DNA from: Arctopsyche grandis
Lineage: Eukaryota > Arthropoda > Insecta > Trichoptera > Hydropsychidae
Direction: 5' to 3'
Length of the DNA: 64,000 nucleotides
Assembly: GCF_051622035.1 (NCBI RefSeq)
Contig: NC_135360.1
Location: forward strand, 2,290,001-2,354,000
Shown: in pieces, positions 1-13,251 of the stretch
Layout of the letters: every line of letters begins with the position of its first letter
Numbering within the stretch: the first letter of the stretch is position 1
Translations under genes and position numbers: made by a program
The notes under the pieces: model-generated
The model's database searches: none
What the model was told of the DNA's origin: nothing
Seen by the model: the letters and a program-made list of their open reading frames with translations, nothing else

Positions 1-479
1 CTGGCTTTGCTCGGTTCCACTTTTGACAATCTCTTCCGTTTTGGCAAGGATGTAATAAAAGTAATTTAGAATGGAAATACCGTCTAGTAGTGAGAAAACT
101 GTCGAATCATGAAAAAAATCTTTAATTTGTTTTTTATTCAATTTATTTGAATCAAAAAAAATAATATTGTAACGAACGACCAATCATAAACGTATTTGGC
201 CAATCAGAACGAATTACAAACGAATTACAGACGACGTTTCGGTTTTATATATAAGATATAAGTAATTGTATGCGTATGTACCTACATAGTTGCTAGTTAG
301 GTAGTTAGATCACAAGTAATTACTTAAATAATTACTTGTTAGCAATCGATCTCATATTTTAAATCTGGCTATACTCCAGAACGGACCGCAGTCAGACTGT
401 TTCTATGATTGATACTGATTTCAAAAGATTTTGGAAATACTCTTGGTTGAACAAAATCTGATCATCAATCAATCAGCAA

Positions 480-690
480 AAGCTTGGATCTATTGTGGGA
501 TCAAATTACTTGTATATTTTTTTTATTTCAATCGAACATGTGCACTCCTCGCCTTTACAGATCGCTCTCTGATAGGAAACAATCGACCTGGAGTTCACAA
601 ACCAAGGTCTGGCCAACAGCTACTAGTGGGAATCGAACCGTGACCTCTCTGCTCGAAAGCATAATATGCTAACCACTAGTTTTTTGTGTC
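480..690 (-). repeat. tRNA-derived SINE copy (partial)
   Basis: Read on the minus strand, this has a tRNA-like head with a B-box-like GGTTCGATTCC stretch near 630-642, then the body shared with the copies at 29716-30140, 41531-41894 and 55431-55838. The shared body includes the AACGATCGACCTGGAGT-like segment near 575-600. The 3' part is replaced by unrelated AT-rich DNA, so the copy is truncated. Confidence 0.6.
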
Positions 691-2289
691 CGCTATTTTC
701 TGTATGGAATTTTCATATTTCGCCATAATCATCCTGTCTCTCCTTATACTGAGCATACAACATTCTGTGTGTCATTTTATTAAACTTTTCAACAATTTTC
801 ACTTTGCAACCCTCTAAAAAGTCAACAAGAAATAATTCTAGACCGAGATAAGTATCGACCAAGACCAAGCACCTTCGCGTCGTGAGTTAGGATTTTCACG
901 TATGACCGTGTACTGCTTAAGAGTACGAGAATTTGAACCCTGAACCTTAGATGTACCGTTAATGATGATTCGTTGATTTTTCTTCGTTCAGATCCGATAC
1001 TGTTTAGCATAGATGCCAGATTGATTTACAATTCGCCATATCGCAAGGTTAACGGGAACCGCGTTCACTGTCCTATGCATTACTAACCAAGGCAGGGATG
1101 TCCAATTTTTTTGATCAACAATCAAAATGACTATTATTCATAATCTTGAACCTTTTTTGATGGTTTCCATCTAAATCTTCGAGAATATCTCTGCTTTCCC
1201 CTGATCCACCGGCCTCTACCACGATCCGCACACCTTTCTGATCCGATTCTTCAGCTAAACAAGGATCTAGAGATAAAATATCGACATCCCCTTAATCCAC
1301 GTTTGATTTTTTTTTTTCAAGTATGGCCTCGTTGGCCTATTGACTAATGAGCCTTGGTTTATTGGCGAGCTCGTACAGGATTGATGTTACCAAAGGTGAT
1401 TAACTCGCGGAGGACGTAACGGTTTAGTAGAAGGAATCGGTCTGTGTGCGTGTGTGTGCTTGAAAAGGTCGGTGAATCTGATAATGAGTATAGTAGTGTA
1501 TAGTGTTATGCCACCGAGAAGAGGGACTTGAAGGCATTTTAATATCTGTGGTCAAAAGCGGCCGCCAGCTCGGAGGAATGCCGCCATCTCGAGTTGGAAT
1601 GTTGAGCTCAACGATACTCATTTAGATTGTACTAATGGTACCCGTCTCACCACGAACACTAAAGACCCAGAACCTTTTCAGCTCTGGAATCGTCCCTATG
1701 TGGGTTTCGGGGAGTATTTGGTCCCATCAGATGGGGATGAAATTCTAGAGCTACATATGTAGTTGAACTATGTAATATAGTTTTAAGCTAGAGGTCAACA
1801 CTAGGTCTGAACCCAGTGCTACCATCCAATGTGTTTCCAATAGATTCTAGAAAACCCTGTTATTAACATATTGGGTCTCGACAGGGAATCTGAATCTCGA
1901 ATGTTCATTTGTTCAATTATTACACACGAAACAACTTATGTTACAGCCCAATGTATACAACCCATAGATAAATGTAGGATCGCTCGTATAAAAAGCAAGC
2001 TGCCAGGGATGCTTAGGGCGAAAACACACGATGCACGTGGCGCGTGGTTTTTTTTAGATACTTTTCAATATGCGAAAAAAATGGGCCGCAGCCTTGCACA
2101 TATTAATGGAACGCCCAGCACGCCCCGTCCCAAAATAACCCTCTGGAGTATTTCCGGTAAAATTGTATCCTTGCTTGACAATGATCGATAACGATATCCC
2201 ATATTTGAAGAAATGTAGGAGACCACCCGCAGCCGGAACCATGCACACGACGTGCCGTTCTTTCCTGTGTGATTTCGCCTTTAGATACT

Positions 2290-2800
2290 GAAGAAATTAG
2301 GATAGACGAATGAATGTTGTTTTTAGATCAAAAATGCCACTCTGTCTGAAGAAAAAGATCTTCGATCAATGCGTTTGGCCAGTGATGACACTGATGACGT
2401 ATGGATGTGAAACTTGGACATTGAACGTCAAAATGCTCCAAGTTAAATGCACTCAAAGAAGTATGGAACGCTGTATGCTCGGCATAACGAGGAAAGACAG
2501 GAAGCGGAATATGTGGGTGAGAATTGTAACAAGGGTAGTGGACATAGTGGATAGAGTAAAGAAATTGAAATGGCAATGGGCGGGCCACGTGGCTAGAGGG
2601 ATGGACGAAAGGTGGCAAAAGAAGTGTCAGAATGGTGCCCGAGAGAATGCAAAAAGGTAAAAGAAAGACAGTAGGGAAGATAGGTAGACGAAATTAAGAA
2701 AATGTTGAGAGAGTTGTGCAAAAGAGTGGAAGCGTGTTGGAGAGGCTTTCGTCCAGCAGTGGATGGTGAATGGCTGTAGATGATGATGATGAAACAAATC
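2290..2800 (+). mobile_element. RTE-like non-LTR retrotransposon, 3' fragment
   Basis: The plus-strand translation contains the C-terminal region usual for RTE-clade reverse transcriptases: VMTYGCETWTLN-like text, then MLGITRKDRKRN and KKLKWQWAGHVAR, with a frame break near 2390 and another after 2650. It ends in a short ATG/GAT microsatellite near 2780-2793, as RTE elements often do. At least three minus-strand relatives lie in the window (4116-5320, 28168-28925, 39412-40375). The frames are broken, so this is a dead 5'-truncated copy. Confidence 0.8.
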
Positions 2801-3899
2801 TGACGTACCAACTAATGTCATATAACCAGCAATCACAGGTATTTCACATTGGCTAGTATGTACTGTGAAAATTAAAAATATATATATTTTGCGATTAAAA
2901 GGACAATTTATCGCTCGTAAATTCTAGTAGATATCAGCCATGGTACAAAAAAGCTTTCAAAATTGCTATATTCGTTTAAGAGATCTCATACTATGTATAT
3001 ATTTTGAACAAACATATAGCAGTAACAAAATTGACAGATTGCTTTATTGCTGTTTAAATTGCTTCTTTGAAATCGGCCTAGTGGATATTTATATTTCGAA
3101 TTAACTGTTTGAAGTGATTCGCAAACATTGTTTTTCGTCCATTGTGCATATGCTAAATTTCCTGTTCGAGTGGATATTGTCCAGATTTTTGCCACAAAAC
3201 AAATCAATGCCAATTTAAACTTAAAATTTGCTTCATTGAATTTATACCTTATCTAATCTATCTTTTGGTCCCATGCCGTTTTATTTGTTGTCCACAATTG
3301 TCTCCTTTTGTATATCGAGTGAATAAACATGCGATTTTGTATGTCAATATGACATATTCGCATTAAATCTCAATATCCCGAGTCCTACATATTTAATATA
3401 TTCCAAGCCAAGCAGTTAATAACTCATCCCCCAATCGGTGATGTAACTTTCGTTTGATTTATTTATAATATACTAGAATGTAGACCTTCTTTCAAATTTT
3501 TTTCGCCAAACCACTCCCAATTTACTGGATCAGCTACCATTTAAGGATACATCATTTGTAATGGTTCCGAATAAGGATTTTGAAGGCTAACCACAAATCT
3601 GGACCACTTTTTCGTCCTTAAAATTTGCATAGATTCACTAACAAAACGTGAACAATTGATTGATTGCCAGACCAGTTTCTACCTTAAAACTAACCGGTTC
3701 GTTGTAATTTTTAACATGAAAGATGTGCTGTATTTCTAAAATTGGTTCTTCATTGGAATTTCAAACCTGGACAGCATTGGTTTGCATCGAAAAAACTGCA
3801 TTACATTTAATTATTCATTCACCTTGAATATTATTTGTCTGCGGATGTTTATTGTGGGGTCTCAAGCTACAATTTGTTTCGTAGCTAGAAATACTTAAA

Positions 3900-4115
3900 A
3901 CAAAGTTCTAATTTATTTATTCATTTACATATTAGCTACAGTGATATTGTATAATTATAATACAAATACTATATATAAAAAAATTGCGAGACATCTATGT
4001 TAAAGATAATAAATTTTTGAAATCATATTCAAATAGTGGTGACATATTGACTAGGGAGGTTTTTGCCGTTTAGATGGAGAAATCGTTTCAGCAATGGAAT
4101 CATGAAAGGCTCGGT
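3900..4115 (-). repeat. SINE, 3' half (diverged)
   Basis: The segment around 3985-4105 (GCGAGACATCTATG, then AGTGGTGACATATTGACTAGG, then CGTTTCAGCAATGGAATC) is a diverged match to the body of the SINE copies at 29800-29970 and 55510-55670, in the same minus orientation. The tRNA-like head is not present. Confidence 0.5.
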
Positions 4116-4138
4116 AGTTGCGGTACAAGTTTCACATC

Positions 4139-4248
4139 CATACGTAATCACTAAAGCCCGGACCCAGAGGGTGCCGCGTATTGTTCAAATGTTGTAAATG
4201 CATTGTTAAAGGTTTGCCACCTTGGCTATCCTACCTCTAGTCATCACT
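4139..4248. repeat. short MITE nested in the RTE fragment
   Basis: A ~110-bp block carries the core TTGTTCAAATGTTGTAAATG. It sits where intact RTE relatives read straight through from CATCCATACGTCATCACT to GGCAAAACGC. An ATCACT repeat flanks it, as a target duplication would. Its core matches 4812-4880 and, inverted, 5050-5100 and 56995-57060. Confidence 0.55.
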
Positions 4249-4791
4249 CATCACTGGCAAAACGCATTGAACGAAGATCTTTTTCTTCAGACAAGAGTGG
4301 CATTTTTGATTTAAAAACAACATTCATTCGTCCAAATGCACTCGATCCTAATTTCATACGTCTCTTTATTTCTTCATCTTTACTACCGGACATGTCAATT
4401 ATTTATAAATAATTATTTACCACTGCTACTGGTTTATCATCTAATGCATGCAATGACTATTGAATTTGGTCTTACTTTCCTACTTTAGCTGTCCAGCTGT
4501 GTTACTCTGTTAAATAGGTCAGTTGGATCGCTAGCTATTAAAACTATATCGTCTGCGAACCGCAGGTGATTCAAGAAGCGACCGTTGACTTTTACTCTTG
4601 CTGTGTCCCATTCCAAGTTCCTGAAAACCCCCTCAAATACCGCATTGAATAACTTGGGCGAGATGGTATCTCCTTGTCTTACTCCTACCCTTACTTCCTA
4701 TGCTAAATTGAAGCTGTGGCGTTCTTATATATTGCAGATAACAGCCGCAAATAGGGTTCCGGCACTCCCTGTGTTTGTAGAGCGGTAACTA

Positions 4792-5154
4792 CTGCATTAT
4801 GACTAGTGGCCGGACCCACAGCGCGCCGTTTATTGTTCAATTGTTGTAAATGCTTTGTTAAAGGTTCGCCGAACCTTTTTTTTTGTACTCTAGCTTTGTA
4901 AATAGACCCAAAATGCCCTGTTTCCTGGAAAATGCACGCTTCCGGTTCTACCTCTAGTTATGACTAGATACCGGATAGTCACAGTGCTTTTTCTAGGAAT
5001 CGGGGCGGTTTAGTTCTTTAATTTACAAAGCTGGAGTCCAAAAAAAACGTTCGGCAAATCTTTAACAATGCAATGAACAATACACAGCACCCTCTGGGTC
5101 CGTTTTTTTCAAGACGGCACCTTGGTTTTCCGGCCTTTAGTTATGACTAAGTTA
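4792..5154. repeat. foldback MITE nested in the RTE fragment
   Basis: The left end (TTATGACTAGTGGCCGGACC) is the imperfect inverse of the right end, which reads CCGGCCTTTAGTTATGACTA. The arms include the family core with TTGTAAATGC and an inverted TTTACAAAGCTGGAGTCC. The insertion separates two parts of the same RTE element. Confidence 0.55.
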
Positions 5155-6194
5155 TAAGCGCGGCGCGTGGATGTGCCAGCACAGAAAAAATGGGATCCTT
5201 TTGTCAATTTTCGGCGCGTTCGTCCGCCGAAGACTAACTGTGTCTAAGGCTTTCTCGTAGTCGACGAAACCTAGGCACAGTGACCGTTGATATTCGTTGG
5301 CGCGCTCGATTAGTCTAAAAATAAAATGTCATGTTCGGTCGTAGTGTGGCTTGCTACGTAAAACTTCGTAGCCAGCGATTAACTTTCCGATCGAATCCAT
5401 ACAATATGTCGCGTGCAACGTATCGACTCTGTTCAAAGTGGACAGTGCGTCTCGAAAGACCGAGGCAGGCACGACGGGCTTCTTTTGTCTCGACGGAAAT
5501 AGAGAAAAAATAAAATAAACAAAAATACGCAGATAAATAAATAAATAAAGGAAAAATAGCGGGACCGCAAAACTGGCGAGATCTCCCGCGGTATCAAAGA
5601 AGTGTCTCGCTTTGATGTTGCGGCCAAAAAGCTTTTATCACCCCGACGTTCGTTCATTCATCACGAAACGTTTTTATGGGTCGACAATTCAAACATGCTC
5701 TCGCTCCCATACCCTTTGATATCGAAATTTAATTTACATGCGGACACGAATTCTCCAACCTCATCTCTCCATCTACAACATCTTATATACACATACACAT
5801 ACATATCTGTCTCTCTTCTCTCGTTCTTATCTACGGAGCTCGAGCGCGTGCTATGTATCTCTCTTTTGAAGATTCTATTATACATATATATGTACATGTA
5901 ACATGTAATATGTACTGTCTGTTTGTGGATGTGAGATATGGCGCTTCCGTTTTCCAATACGGTGGGCGTATCGATGGAATGATGTATTTTTGAACTTGAT
6001 GATACACATCTGAATCTATTTATAAATGGAGTGCAGACAAAATAAATGCGCTTGCACTTGAGATGTTCGGCTTCTTAATTCTATCGATGTTTGTGCACTA
6101 TGTAAGTAGATAGGATCGTTTATTTATTACACGCTCTATTCAAGTGCACACGCTCTCCACTCTCGCCCCGCTTTTGTTATTCCCACATTTTGTT

Positions 6195-6430
6195 ACACAG
6201 TGATGTGCGGTCAGTGGCGGCCTTACACCCGATGGCGCCCTCGGGCAATTTTTTCTAAACACCCTTAGAAAGAACTTTCGCCTTTGGCGCTCTAATCTAA
6301 AATTTTGAATGGCTTTTGGCGCTCTAATTTTAAATTTTAAAGCGCCTTTGGCGCATCGTTCGGCGCCCTAACTTATTTGGCGCCCTCGGCGCCACCCGAC
6401 TCAGACCCCCCCTAAAACCGGCACTGTGTG
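6195..6430. repeat. dispersed repeat rich in GGCGC motifs
   Basis: It starts with GGCGGCCTTACACCCGATGG and the CGCCCTCGGGCAATTTTT block, and ends near CGGCACTG. The same start recurs at 21695-21745 and the same end at 22455-22500, where a foldback element lies between them. CTTTGGCGC-type motifs repeat internally at 6280-6380. No coding signal was seen. Confidence 0.5.
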
Positions 6431-6784
6431 CGGTTGTTCTTGTGCAATATTGCTGGAAAACCCTCTCGTTCTCCGACGGAAGGGGGTGGCGGCCTCATGT
6501 TGAGGGCTTTGAGGGTCTAATTCTTTGACTTTTAAAGCGGGCTTTACACCATTGCCCTCCCCCTTACTAGAAATTGCAGTTTACCGTAAATTTTCATAAA
6601 CCAGCAAACAACGAATTAATCCTACTACCGGTATATACCGGTAAATGAAATAAGAAGAGGTTAGGAAAATGTCATGGTTTAGATAGCTGTGTGTGGTTAC
6701 TTTTCCTAAAAACCTTAACCTATATATGTATGTAGATTGAATCATAAATAATTAAAAATAAATCTCAGGTGAATAATGTCATAT

Positions 6785-6890
6785 AAAGGTATTAAAGTAA
6801 ATTCGTACTGCTGACAGTGACAGTTCACGCGCATGCGCAGAAGGCTTTGCGCCTGTCGCAGATATAGTACCTGCAAATAGCCACAACCAA
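6785..6890. repeat. dispersed repeat shared with the foldback at 53460-54230
   Basis: CTGACAGTGACAG, CGCGCATGCGCAGAAGGC and the GCAGATATAGTACCTGC block all recur in the element at 53690-54170, in both orientations there. This looks like a solo arm of that element. Confidence 0.55.
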
Positions 6891-8859
6891 TAATAAATTT
6901 AAATTAAAATCGTATTTATTAATTTAAAGATTATTTGGAAGTTTCGATCCTAATTGAAACAATCGTCTGATCGCATTTATTACGATTTGGTTAGTCGGTG
7001 TAGCCAGTGAATTTATCGATTTGAAATTGCCACCAAAAAATACTGAAAATAAACAAGTTCCAGACAACCTATTCCACAATACGCCATCAACATTGATTTT
7101 TAATGTAATATTATTCAATAATTGCCTCTATCTGTATTTAATTCACGATTAATACGGTAAATACCGGTAAAGTTTAAAATTTACCGGTATTAACCGATTG
7201 CGAAATTTTGGCGATTTACCGGTATTGAAATCCCTACCTTATCAGTTATCATCAGAGATGGGCTAGTCTTTAGAGCAATATTGTTGATGTCTTAGAAAAA
7301 TACAGATTTTTGTTTACTTTTATAGGTTTTTTGAACACTGATGAATCTAGTCATTTTCAATAAGTTTCGCCTTTAACTTGCGTGGCCCTTATACTCTTTG
7401 TTTTTTTAACAAAATACTTGTTAAATTTTCAAATTTTATAGGGCTCCTTAATAATAAAGGCTTTTAAAAGCAGCATGCTATATAAAGGCTCTGGTCTGAT
7501 GATTGTTGACCGACCAAGAAAATTGCGGTCACGAAAGAAGCGATCACTGAAAATAGACTTGTGGACATATAAAACTTTTTGTGAGTTTAAATCGACTAGC
7601 TAGTATCCAAACTGTCCAATGGTGTCCAAAAAAATATTTTTTTTTTATTTTATTTAGTTTTCTACACATGTTCGCAATTTTCGTGCTCGGTTTTATCATA
7701 GAACCTTCTGGACCGCTCTCGTTTGCTGTCTTCCACATTCTCTTGGGTATCATTCTAGTATTTGAGTAGGTTGTCCATCACTTCTTCATATCTTCACATG
7801 TTTTCCAATCCCTGTCTCTTCGAGCGTATTCTTCTGGGTACGCTGCTGAACCTACCTAATTTGTATGTAGGTTAGTTCCTACGTCCATATTCGTGTTGAA
7901 TCGACATTGATTTATATTGTGACGACAGTTTCGAAACCATAGATAGAATGGTGTTCGGATGAGCGTGCACTTGGTCGGCGGTTATCTTTTTTTGCGGGTT
8001 ATTAAACTTTTTCGAGAATGCTTCTTTTGGGTCTCTCACTCGTTATTGATCAGCTCGGCGAGGTCTCTTCTTATCGGCTTCTCGTTAAGGTCTTGTGCCT
8101 CGTTTTGTGAGGCCGCAACTTCACAGGATTCCTGGAAGGCTTCACAAGACGGGGCCGCCCCAGGTACAAATTAAATTTTGCTTTGTTGACACAAGCGACA
8201 GAACCCCCCTTTGCTCTCTCGGCATTGGTTTTTATATATGTGTGTGTTTACTTTTCAGAATTTTGCCGTTTTGTATACCTACCTGTCAGTCTTTTCTATC
8301 TAGGCTTTTTTTCTCGTCTCTTGTTCCGACGAACGTCTCTACGAAGTAGATTCTGAGATTTACATTTAGAACCTTTTATATTATTGCCTTCTACTATTCA
8401 TGAAGAAATAATGCAGACTAGCCTCACACATTGTATGAATGTACATATACATATGTAATGTATTATAATCGATATAAAAAAAAAACAACTGCTTCAGTGA
8501 ACGAGTAATTGCGTTTTGAATAGATATTGACTAAATTCCAAATATATGTATATGTAAAAAAAAATGGTTAATTTACAAACGAAAGGTTAACAATTAAAAA
8601 AAATCATTTTTTATAGGCTATTATAGCTTGTGTTGGAATATGTGCTATTAATCCTCATCGGATTTTTAATTTATTTTTTGTTTTCATTACAATTTATTTG
8701 GCCGACAATTTGTACAAAATCTACCTAAACATAGCTGGATATTTTCTTTAGTAATCAAACAGGTGAAGGTCATTTTTGAACTATAGATTTAATATTTACA
8801 TTCCAAATTATGCTCAATTTTATTTTGCACAGTCAATGTAATGTATAAGAAGTTTCATC

Positions 8860-9005
8860 ATCATCAACTATCCAACAAACTTTTATTTTTTTCTTTGTTC
8901 TGAGACCCATTTTACTTGTAGCCTTTTACAATTCATCTTATATGTATACTATTCAACCATTCTTCTAGCCACACAACCCACCCATTGCCATTTCAATTTC
9001 TTAAT
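8860..9005 (-). mobile_element. RTE-like retrotransposon remnant
   Basis: A highly diverged block (ATCATCATCAAC, then TTCTTCTAGCCACACAACCC, then CATTGCCATTTCAA) parallels the 3' end of the RTE copies at 28168 and 39412. It lies just upstream of the first recognisable nkd exon. No open frame remains. Confidence 0.45.
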
Positions 9006-9079
9006 TTACTTCACTATAGTTAAGTTCAATTAATAAACTTTGAATGCCTTTCTAACTTTATGCTATTATCTTTTTTCAG

Positions 9080-11629
9080 TTCTTGCCGAAGGGGAACGGA
9101 CCGATACGGAAGAGCTGGTGGGCAGAGCACCCTCTCAATGTTCAGCTCCTCCAGACTTACTTCCGAGTGAAGCACGCGCACTTCTCGTTCCTGACAATAA
9201 TGCTCCGACAACACCACCTCCAACCTTAGGACATGTAACTCCTGCTTGTCGAATCACTGCACAAACTCAACCTCAACCACCATCATCACAGCAAAATGAT
9301 GGAGTTCACTTTGAGGTATAAAAAAAAAACAACAAATATAATACTATAATATAATAAATAAATAAACATTTGAGTTTAAATTAAAATAATTCTTTCAGGA
9401 ATTCACATGCGACGTTGAAGTCCGAGGCAGCAAAAATTCAGGTGGCAAAAATTCACCTTTACATTTTTCTTTTACATTGTATGACTTCGACGGCCACGGG
9501 AGAATTACAAAAGATGTAAGTGCAATGATTTTTAATCTATTGTATGTTTTGTAATATTGCAAATATTCTAAATTGTAATTGTATTTGCAGGATATTGCCG
9601 GAATAGTATCGACTATATACGAGTCTTTCGGAAAAAATGTGACTGTGCCTCATTATGGATCGAAGACCATTCAAGTCCGATTGACAGTTTCGCCCGATCA
9701 GCGAAAAGACGTTGAAGAAGACGAGACACAGCCGCAGATAGGACCCAACACCGATAAAGATCACAAAGTGCGCTTTAAACGGGATCTGAATAACCACGTC
9801 AGAGAAGGCAGACGTAAACCAAGACGCAGACAGCCTGAAAGTTTGCCGTTGACTTCTGTATCACAACAGTCACCGTTGTTCGTCAAGGGTCCTGATTCAG
9901 AGCATGCCGTTGCAGTGTCGGATCCAGCAGAGGAGGAGAGACGGTCACGTCTGTCGATCGACGATGATGTCTCTGACTGTTCCGAAAGACTCCGAATGCC
10001 AAAAGGCTTCAAAAGAAATATACGCCATCGACAGTATCAAAAGAATAATTTAAGTCCAAGGTTTCGCAACCAGCAAAATAATCTAAGTCATCATAGAAAC
10101 GATATCTGGAATTCGCAAAAAGAGAATGTTTTACCTACTTGTATTTCGAGTCCAGAGCAGACGACGGGACAACGAGATAATACCTCGGTGGACGGATCTC
10201 GCGCCCGAGGGTCGACGGATAAAAAAAGATCTGGGAGCTTACAGCGACGTGAACTTCTAGAAATTATTCAGGCCAATATGGAAAAAAACCACATGAGTTT
10301 TCAAACTTCAAGGTGTGTTCAAACTTCTAATCTATATATTTAGTATAAAATATTTTTAATATTCAAAATTACATAACATTCTAAATTCTAATGTTCTGGA
10401 GTGTTAACTAATTTTAAGATTAAGAGACAATATAAAATGGTCACTATTGTAAAATCACTAGCATACCAGTTTCAAATTATTCAAATTGTTTTTTTTGTTG
10501 TTCTTTTAATTACTCAATATGCCTAATTTCAAAGGGTCTCTTGCTACATTATTTTCTACAATAGTCCATAGGATTTTTTAAAAATATAAATTAAAATCTA
10601 TTTCGAATGTGTTGCTAAAATTTAATTTTTCGTTTCAGAAAACATTATCCGGACCAAAGGGTTGTCAGTAGTCTAGAAGGGGATAGCGTAATTAGTAAGC
10701 ACCGACACCGCAACAGATCGAACACTTTCACCGCAAAATACACACCGGAACCTACAAATCAACCAAGTCTCGGAGAGCACCTCAACAACGGATACTTAGA
10801 CTTAGCTAGCACTAACATAAACACGCACAAAGAATCGAACATATGTCGATACGACAGCTTTCTTCACGCCGTCATCTGTTCGTCGTCTCAACACGCCAAG
10901 ACGGGCATTCATTTAAAGGGCCAACAACCGAATCCGGCTCCCGCTCAGCAACAAAAATCATGGAAGAGCCATCACAGATCGAGATCTCACGATTTGGCTC
11001 AAGGTCCTTTCCGATACACACTATTAGAACCGTACGAAACCGTCACCCAAGAGACACTGACCGAGCAGTTGAAGAATACAGAGTCGAGAGCCAAATCGTT
11101 CGATTACTGCAAAGATCAAGACGCCGTGCATCGCTTCAATATAAACCCAGATAATAAGAACAAGACGCATCTAAACCGCTCCGAGTCGAAAGTTAAATCT
11201 TACGACTTGGAACAAAACATTGAAGCGATCCGAAAGACTAATGTAAATCGAAAGCCAGTAGTGCATGGTCATGCGTGTTCTCCGCACCATCTAAAGCACC
11301 AGAACAGGGAGAAGTATCACGCCAGGGCGATGGCTCAAGTCGAAAAGTGGCTGGAGAATGATAATAATACGAGGCTCATGAAGAATTCGAAGAAGCGATG
11401 GTCGGAGCAGGATTGCAAAGTGAGCGAAAAGATCGACAATCTCACGGCGAATTTAGACATTAACGATTCCTTGGAGTGGAGAGGGCTGTTGCGAGGCTCC
11501 GAAGCCGACGGTGAAGGTGAAGATAGCAATGGAACGTCAACTGTTCATCGATATGTGCACGAACACATACACCACCACTATCATCACTTCGAAGACAAGA
11601 TGGCGTCTACGAATGCGGTTGTTGTGTAA
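9080..11629 (+). CDS. nkd: Naked cuticle homologue (Nkd), 3' four exons
   Basis: Nkd proteins bind Dishevelled and act as inducible feedback inhibitors of Wnt/Wingless signalling. Exons: 9080-9315, 9399-9515, 9591-10312 and 10639-11629, all with AG/GT borders and continuous phase, giving 687 codons to the TAA at 11627. The decisive feature is a single EF-hand (FTLYDFDGHGRITKDDIAGIV) split between the second and third exons, with Asp at loop positions 1, 3 and 12. The family-typical histidine-rich tail lies near the C-terminus (HRYVHEHIHHHYHHFED, nt 11546-11597). The middle is basic and low in complexity, as in other Nkd proteins. The 5' exons, which carry the usual myristoylated N-terminus, are not recognisable in this window, so the gene is partial at its start. 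Identity is from remembered family features. Confidence 0.88.
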
Positions 11630-13250
11630 AGAATTAAGTGTAAATTAATAAGTATTTCAACTATTGAGTAGTAATCGTTCTAAGCCATGACATATACAAA
11701 AGTGATAAAAGACTCGAGAATAATAAAACTGTTAATTTTAGTTTACTTTTATGGATCACATCCATCTCTGACTGACTTAGTTTATAATTTATTATATCTA
11801 CGTAATTTATTTTTATTAAAAGGAACAAACAAGCTGCCTGATAGTACTTAAATGTGATTTATAATATTTTCGGGTCGCCCTGTTCGATTTATTTAGGCAT
11901 TTTGAAGGTCTTGGTCCAAGATTGTCAGACAGATTAATTCGTTGTAGTATTACTTTTTTTTAAGATATCCACGTACACCAAAAATGCATTTAACCTAGAC
12001 AAAATATCTCAATCCATTAAATTAAATCTATCGCGCTTTTTGTCTTAGAAGGTACCTTGTCTGAGAAAATAACCTTTTTTCGGACATTTGGTTTTTTTTA
12101 AATAAAGCAAATACCTATTCTTAAATGATCTTGTGATGGAAATTTACAGACCTGAACATTATGATTGCAGATATTTTGAGCTAATTATTCTAATGAGTCA
12201 GTTGTTATTAGCGTTCGTATTAATAAATAAATATGAATTGTTTACAAATTGAATAATAAATTTAAAAAAGGACGTTTATGTTAGAAAATGATGCGTTTGG
12301 CAATCTTGGGCTAAACTGTGAACGACAATGTATCACCGTTTGGTAGCCAAAGGGTTAATCATAGTTTCGTGCGACGGTAGCATCTTTTGTATTCTGGTTC
12401 TACTGACCCGTAATATCACTATAATCAATGTTATGTAAATAAGATTTGAGCTTTCGGTTGCTACGATGATTTTGTAATTGAACACTATCACAAGTGTATC
12501 TCGATATGCCTGAAATACCTTTTGTAAGTTGTTTTCAGTACAAATATTAACATTATAGGATAACTTAGTAATATTCTTGTGATAGAGCTTGATTATTGTA
12601 TTATTGAATTCTTTATTTAACTATTTATTAATTTGAACCGTTCGCACAACGATGGAAAGTGGTTGATATTATTCTAGGCATAATAATATATACATATAAA
12701 TGTATTAAGGGTACAATAGAATTTGTCACACACTTAATTTAAGTAAATGAGTTTCCTATATTAGCCCAACAGTATTGTGAACGATCGAGAGAAATAATTC
12801 TCAGTGAATATAAAACTACCTCTTGTTTGATATTTTATATTTAAATGTACATTTGCATAAATTGTTTATAGTTTTTTTTACGTACTCTTTAAGTGCATTT
12901 TTTAAATATTATTTTGTCATTTTTTTGTATTAAATTATTTATTGGTTTAAGACACGCAGATAAAAAAATATCCATGTGATTATTGTTAATCTAGAAACGG
13001 ACGCAACGTTTTGTAAAATCATATGAACACTAATTCGTATAAAAATATTTATTAATCTAATAAATGATACGCAAAGCATACTCTTGTCTTTTTTTTCCAA
13101 ACTCCCGCAGCAACTTGTTGAACTCAGAACTACGGCCGAAATCTTATATTTGGCCGTATTGGCGATGGCTTATATTTGGATAAAGTTTTGAATACTGGAA
13201 CTGATATTTAATAAAACTCACAACATCAACAATAAACCTTATACTTACAG
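11630..13250. other. nkd 3' UTR and flanking AT-rich DNA
   Basis: No open frame of note and no recognised repeat family apart from a possible MITE end, GGTAGCCAAAGGGTTAA, near 12341-12357. The sequence is AT-rich and mostly unique-looking, consistent with a long 3' UTR followed by intergenic DNA. Confidence 0.45.
11722..11727 (+). terminator. candidate polyadenylation signal of nkd
   Basis: The first AATAAA lies about 93 nt after the nkd stop. Further AATAAA motifs occur near 12225-12260, so a longer 3' UTR is equally possible. Confidence 0.4.
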
Positions 13251-13251
13251 T

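Larger units (their letters stand above)
4116..5320 (-). mobile_element. RTE-like retrotransposon fragment interrupted by MITEs
   Basis: On the minus strand, 5320 to 5215 encodes an RTE reverse-transcriptase segment (ANEYQRSLCLGFVDYEKALDTV). Positions 4790 to 4560 encode the downstream part with frame breaks (QGVPEPYLRLLSAIY, LFNAVFEGVF, NGRFLNHLRFADDIV), and 4410 to 4240 the segment before the C-terminal domain. Two MITE-like insertions (4792-5154 and 4139-4248) interrupt it. Many frameshifts and stops mark it as a relic. The 28168-28925 and 39412-40375 copies are the same family. Confidence 0.75.
1..9079. other. repeat-rich stretch without recognised genes
   Basis: I recognise no convincing coding exon here. 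Because the first recognisable nkd exon begins with an acceptor at 9079/9080, all or part of this stretch may be an intron of nkd. Its short open frames are spurious or retroelement debris. Recognisable content is a SINE copy (480-690), RTE fragments (2290-2800, 4116-5320, 8860-9005), MITEs (4139-4248, 4792-5154) and dispersed repeats (6195-6430, 6785-6890). I see nothing identifiable in 700-2280, 2800-3900, 5320-6190 or 6900-8860 beyond AT-rich DNA and simple repeats. Confidence 0.6.

Noticed and set aside
2328-2618. 96-codon minus-strand ORF at 2328-2618
   Set aside because: Antisense shadow of the RTE coding segment, which reads in the known sense on the plus strand.
9040-9079. ATG at 9040 as the nkd start
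   Set aside because: A pyrimidine-rich acceptor ends at 9079. The residues before it are hydrophobic and unlike the myristoylated Nkd N-terminus, so the frame is open by chance into the intron.
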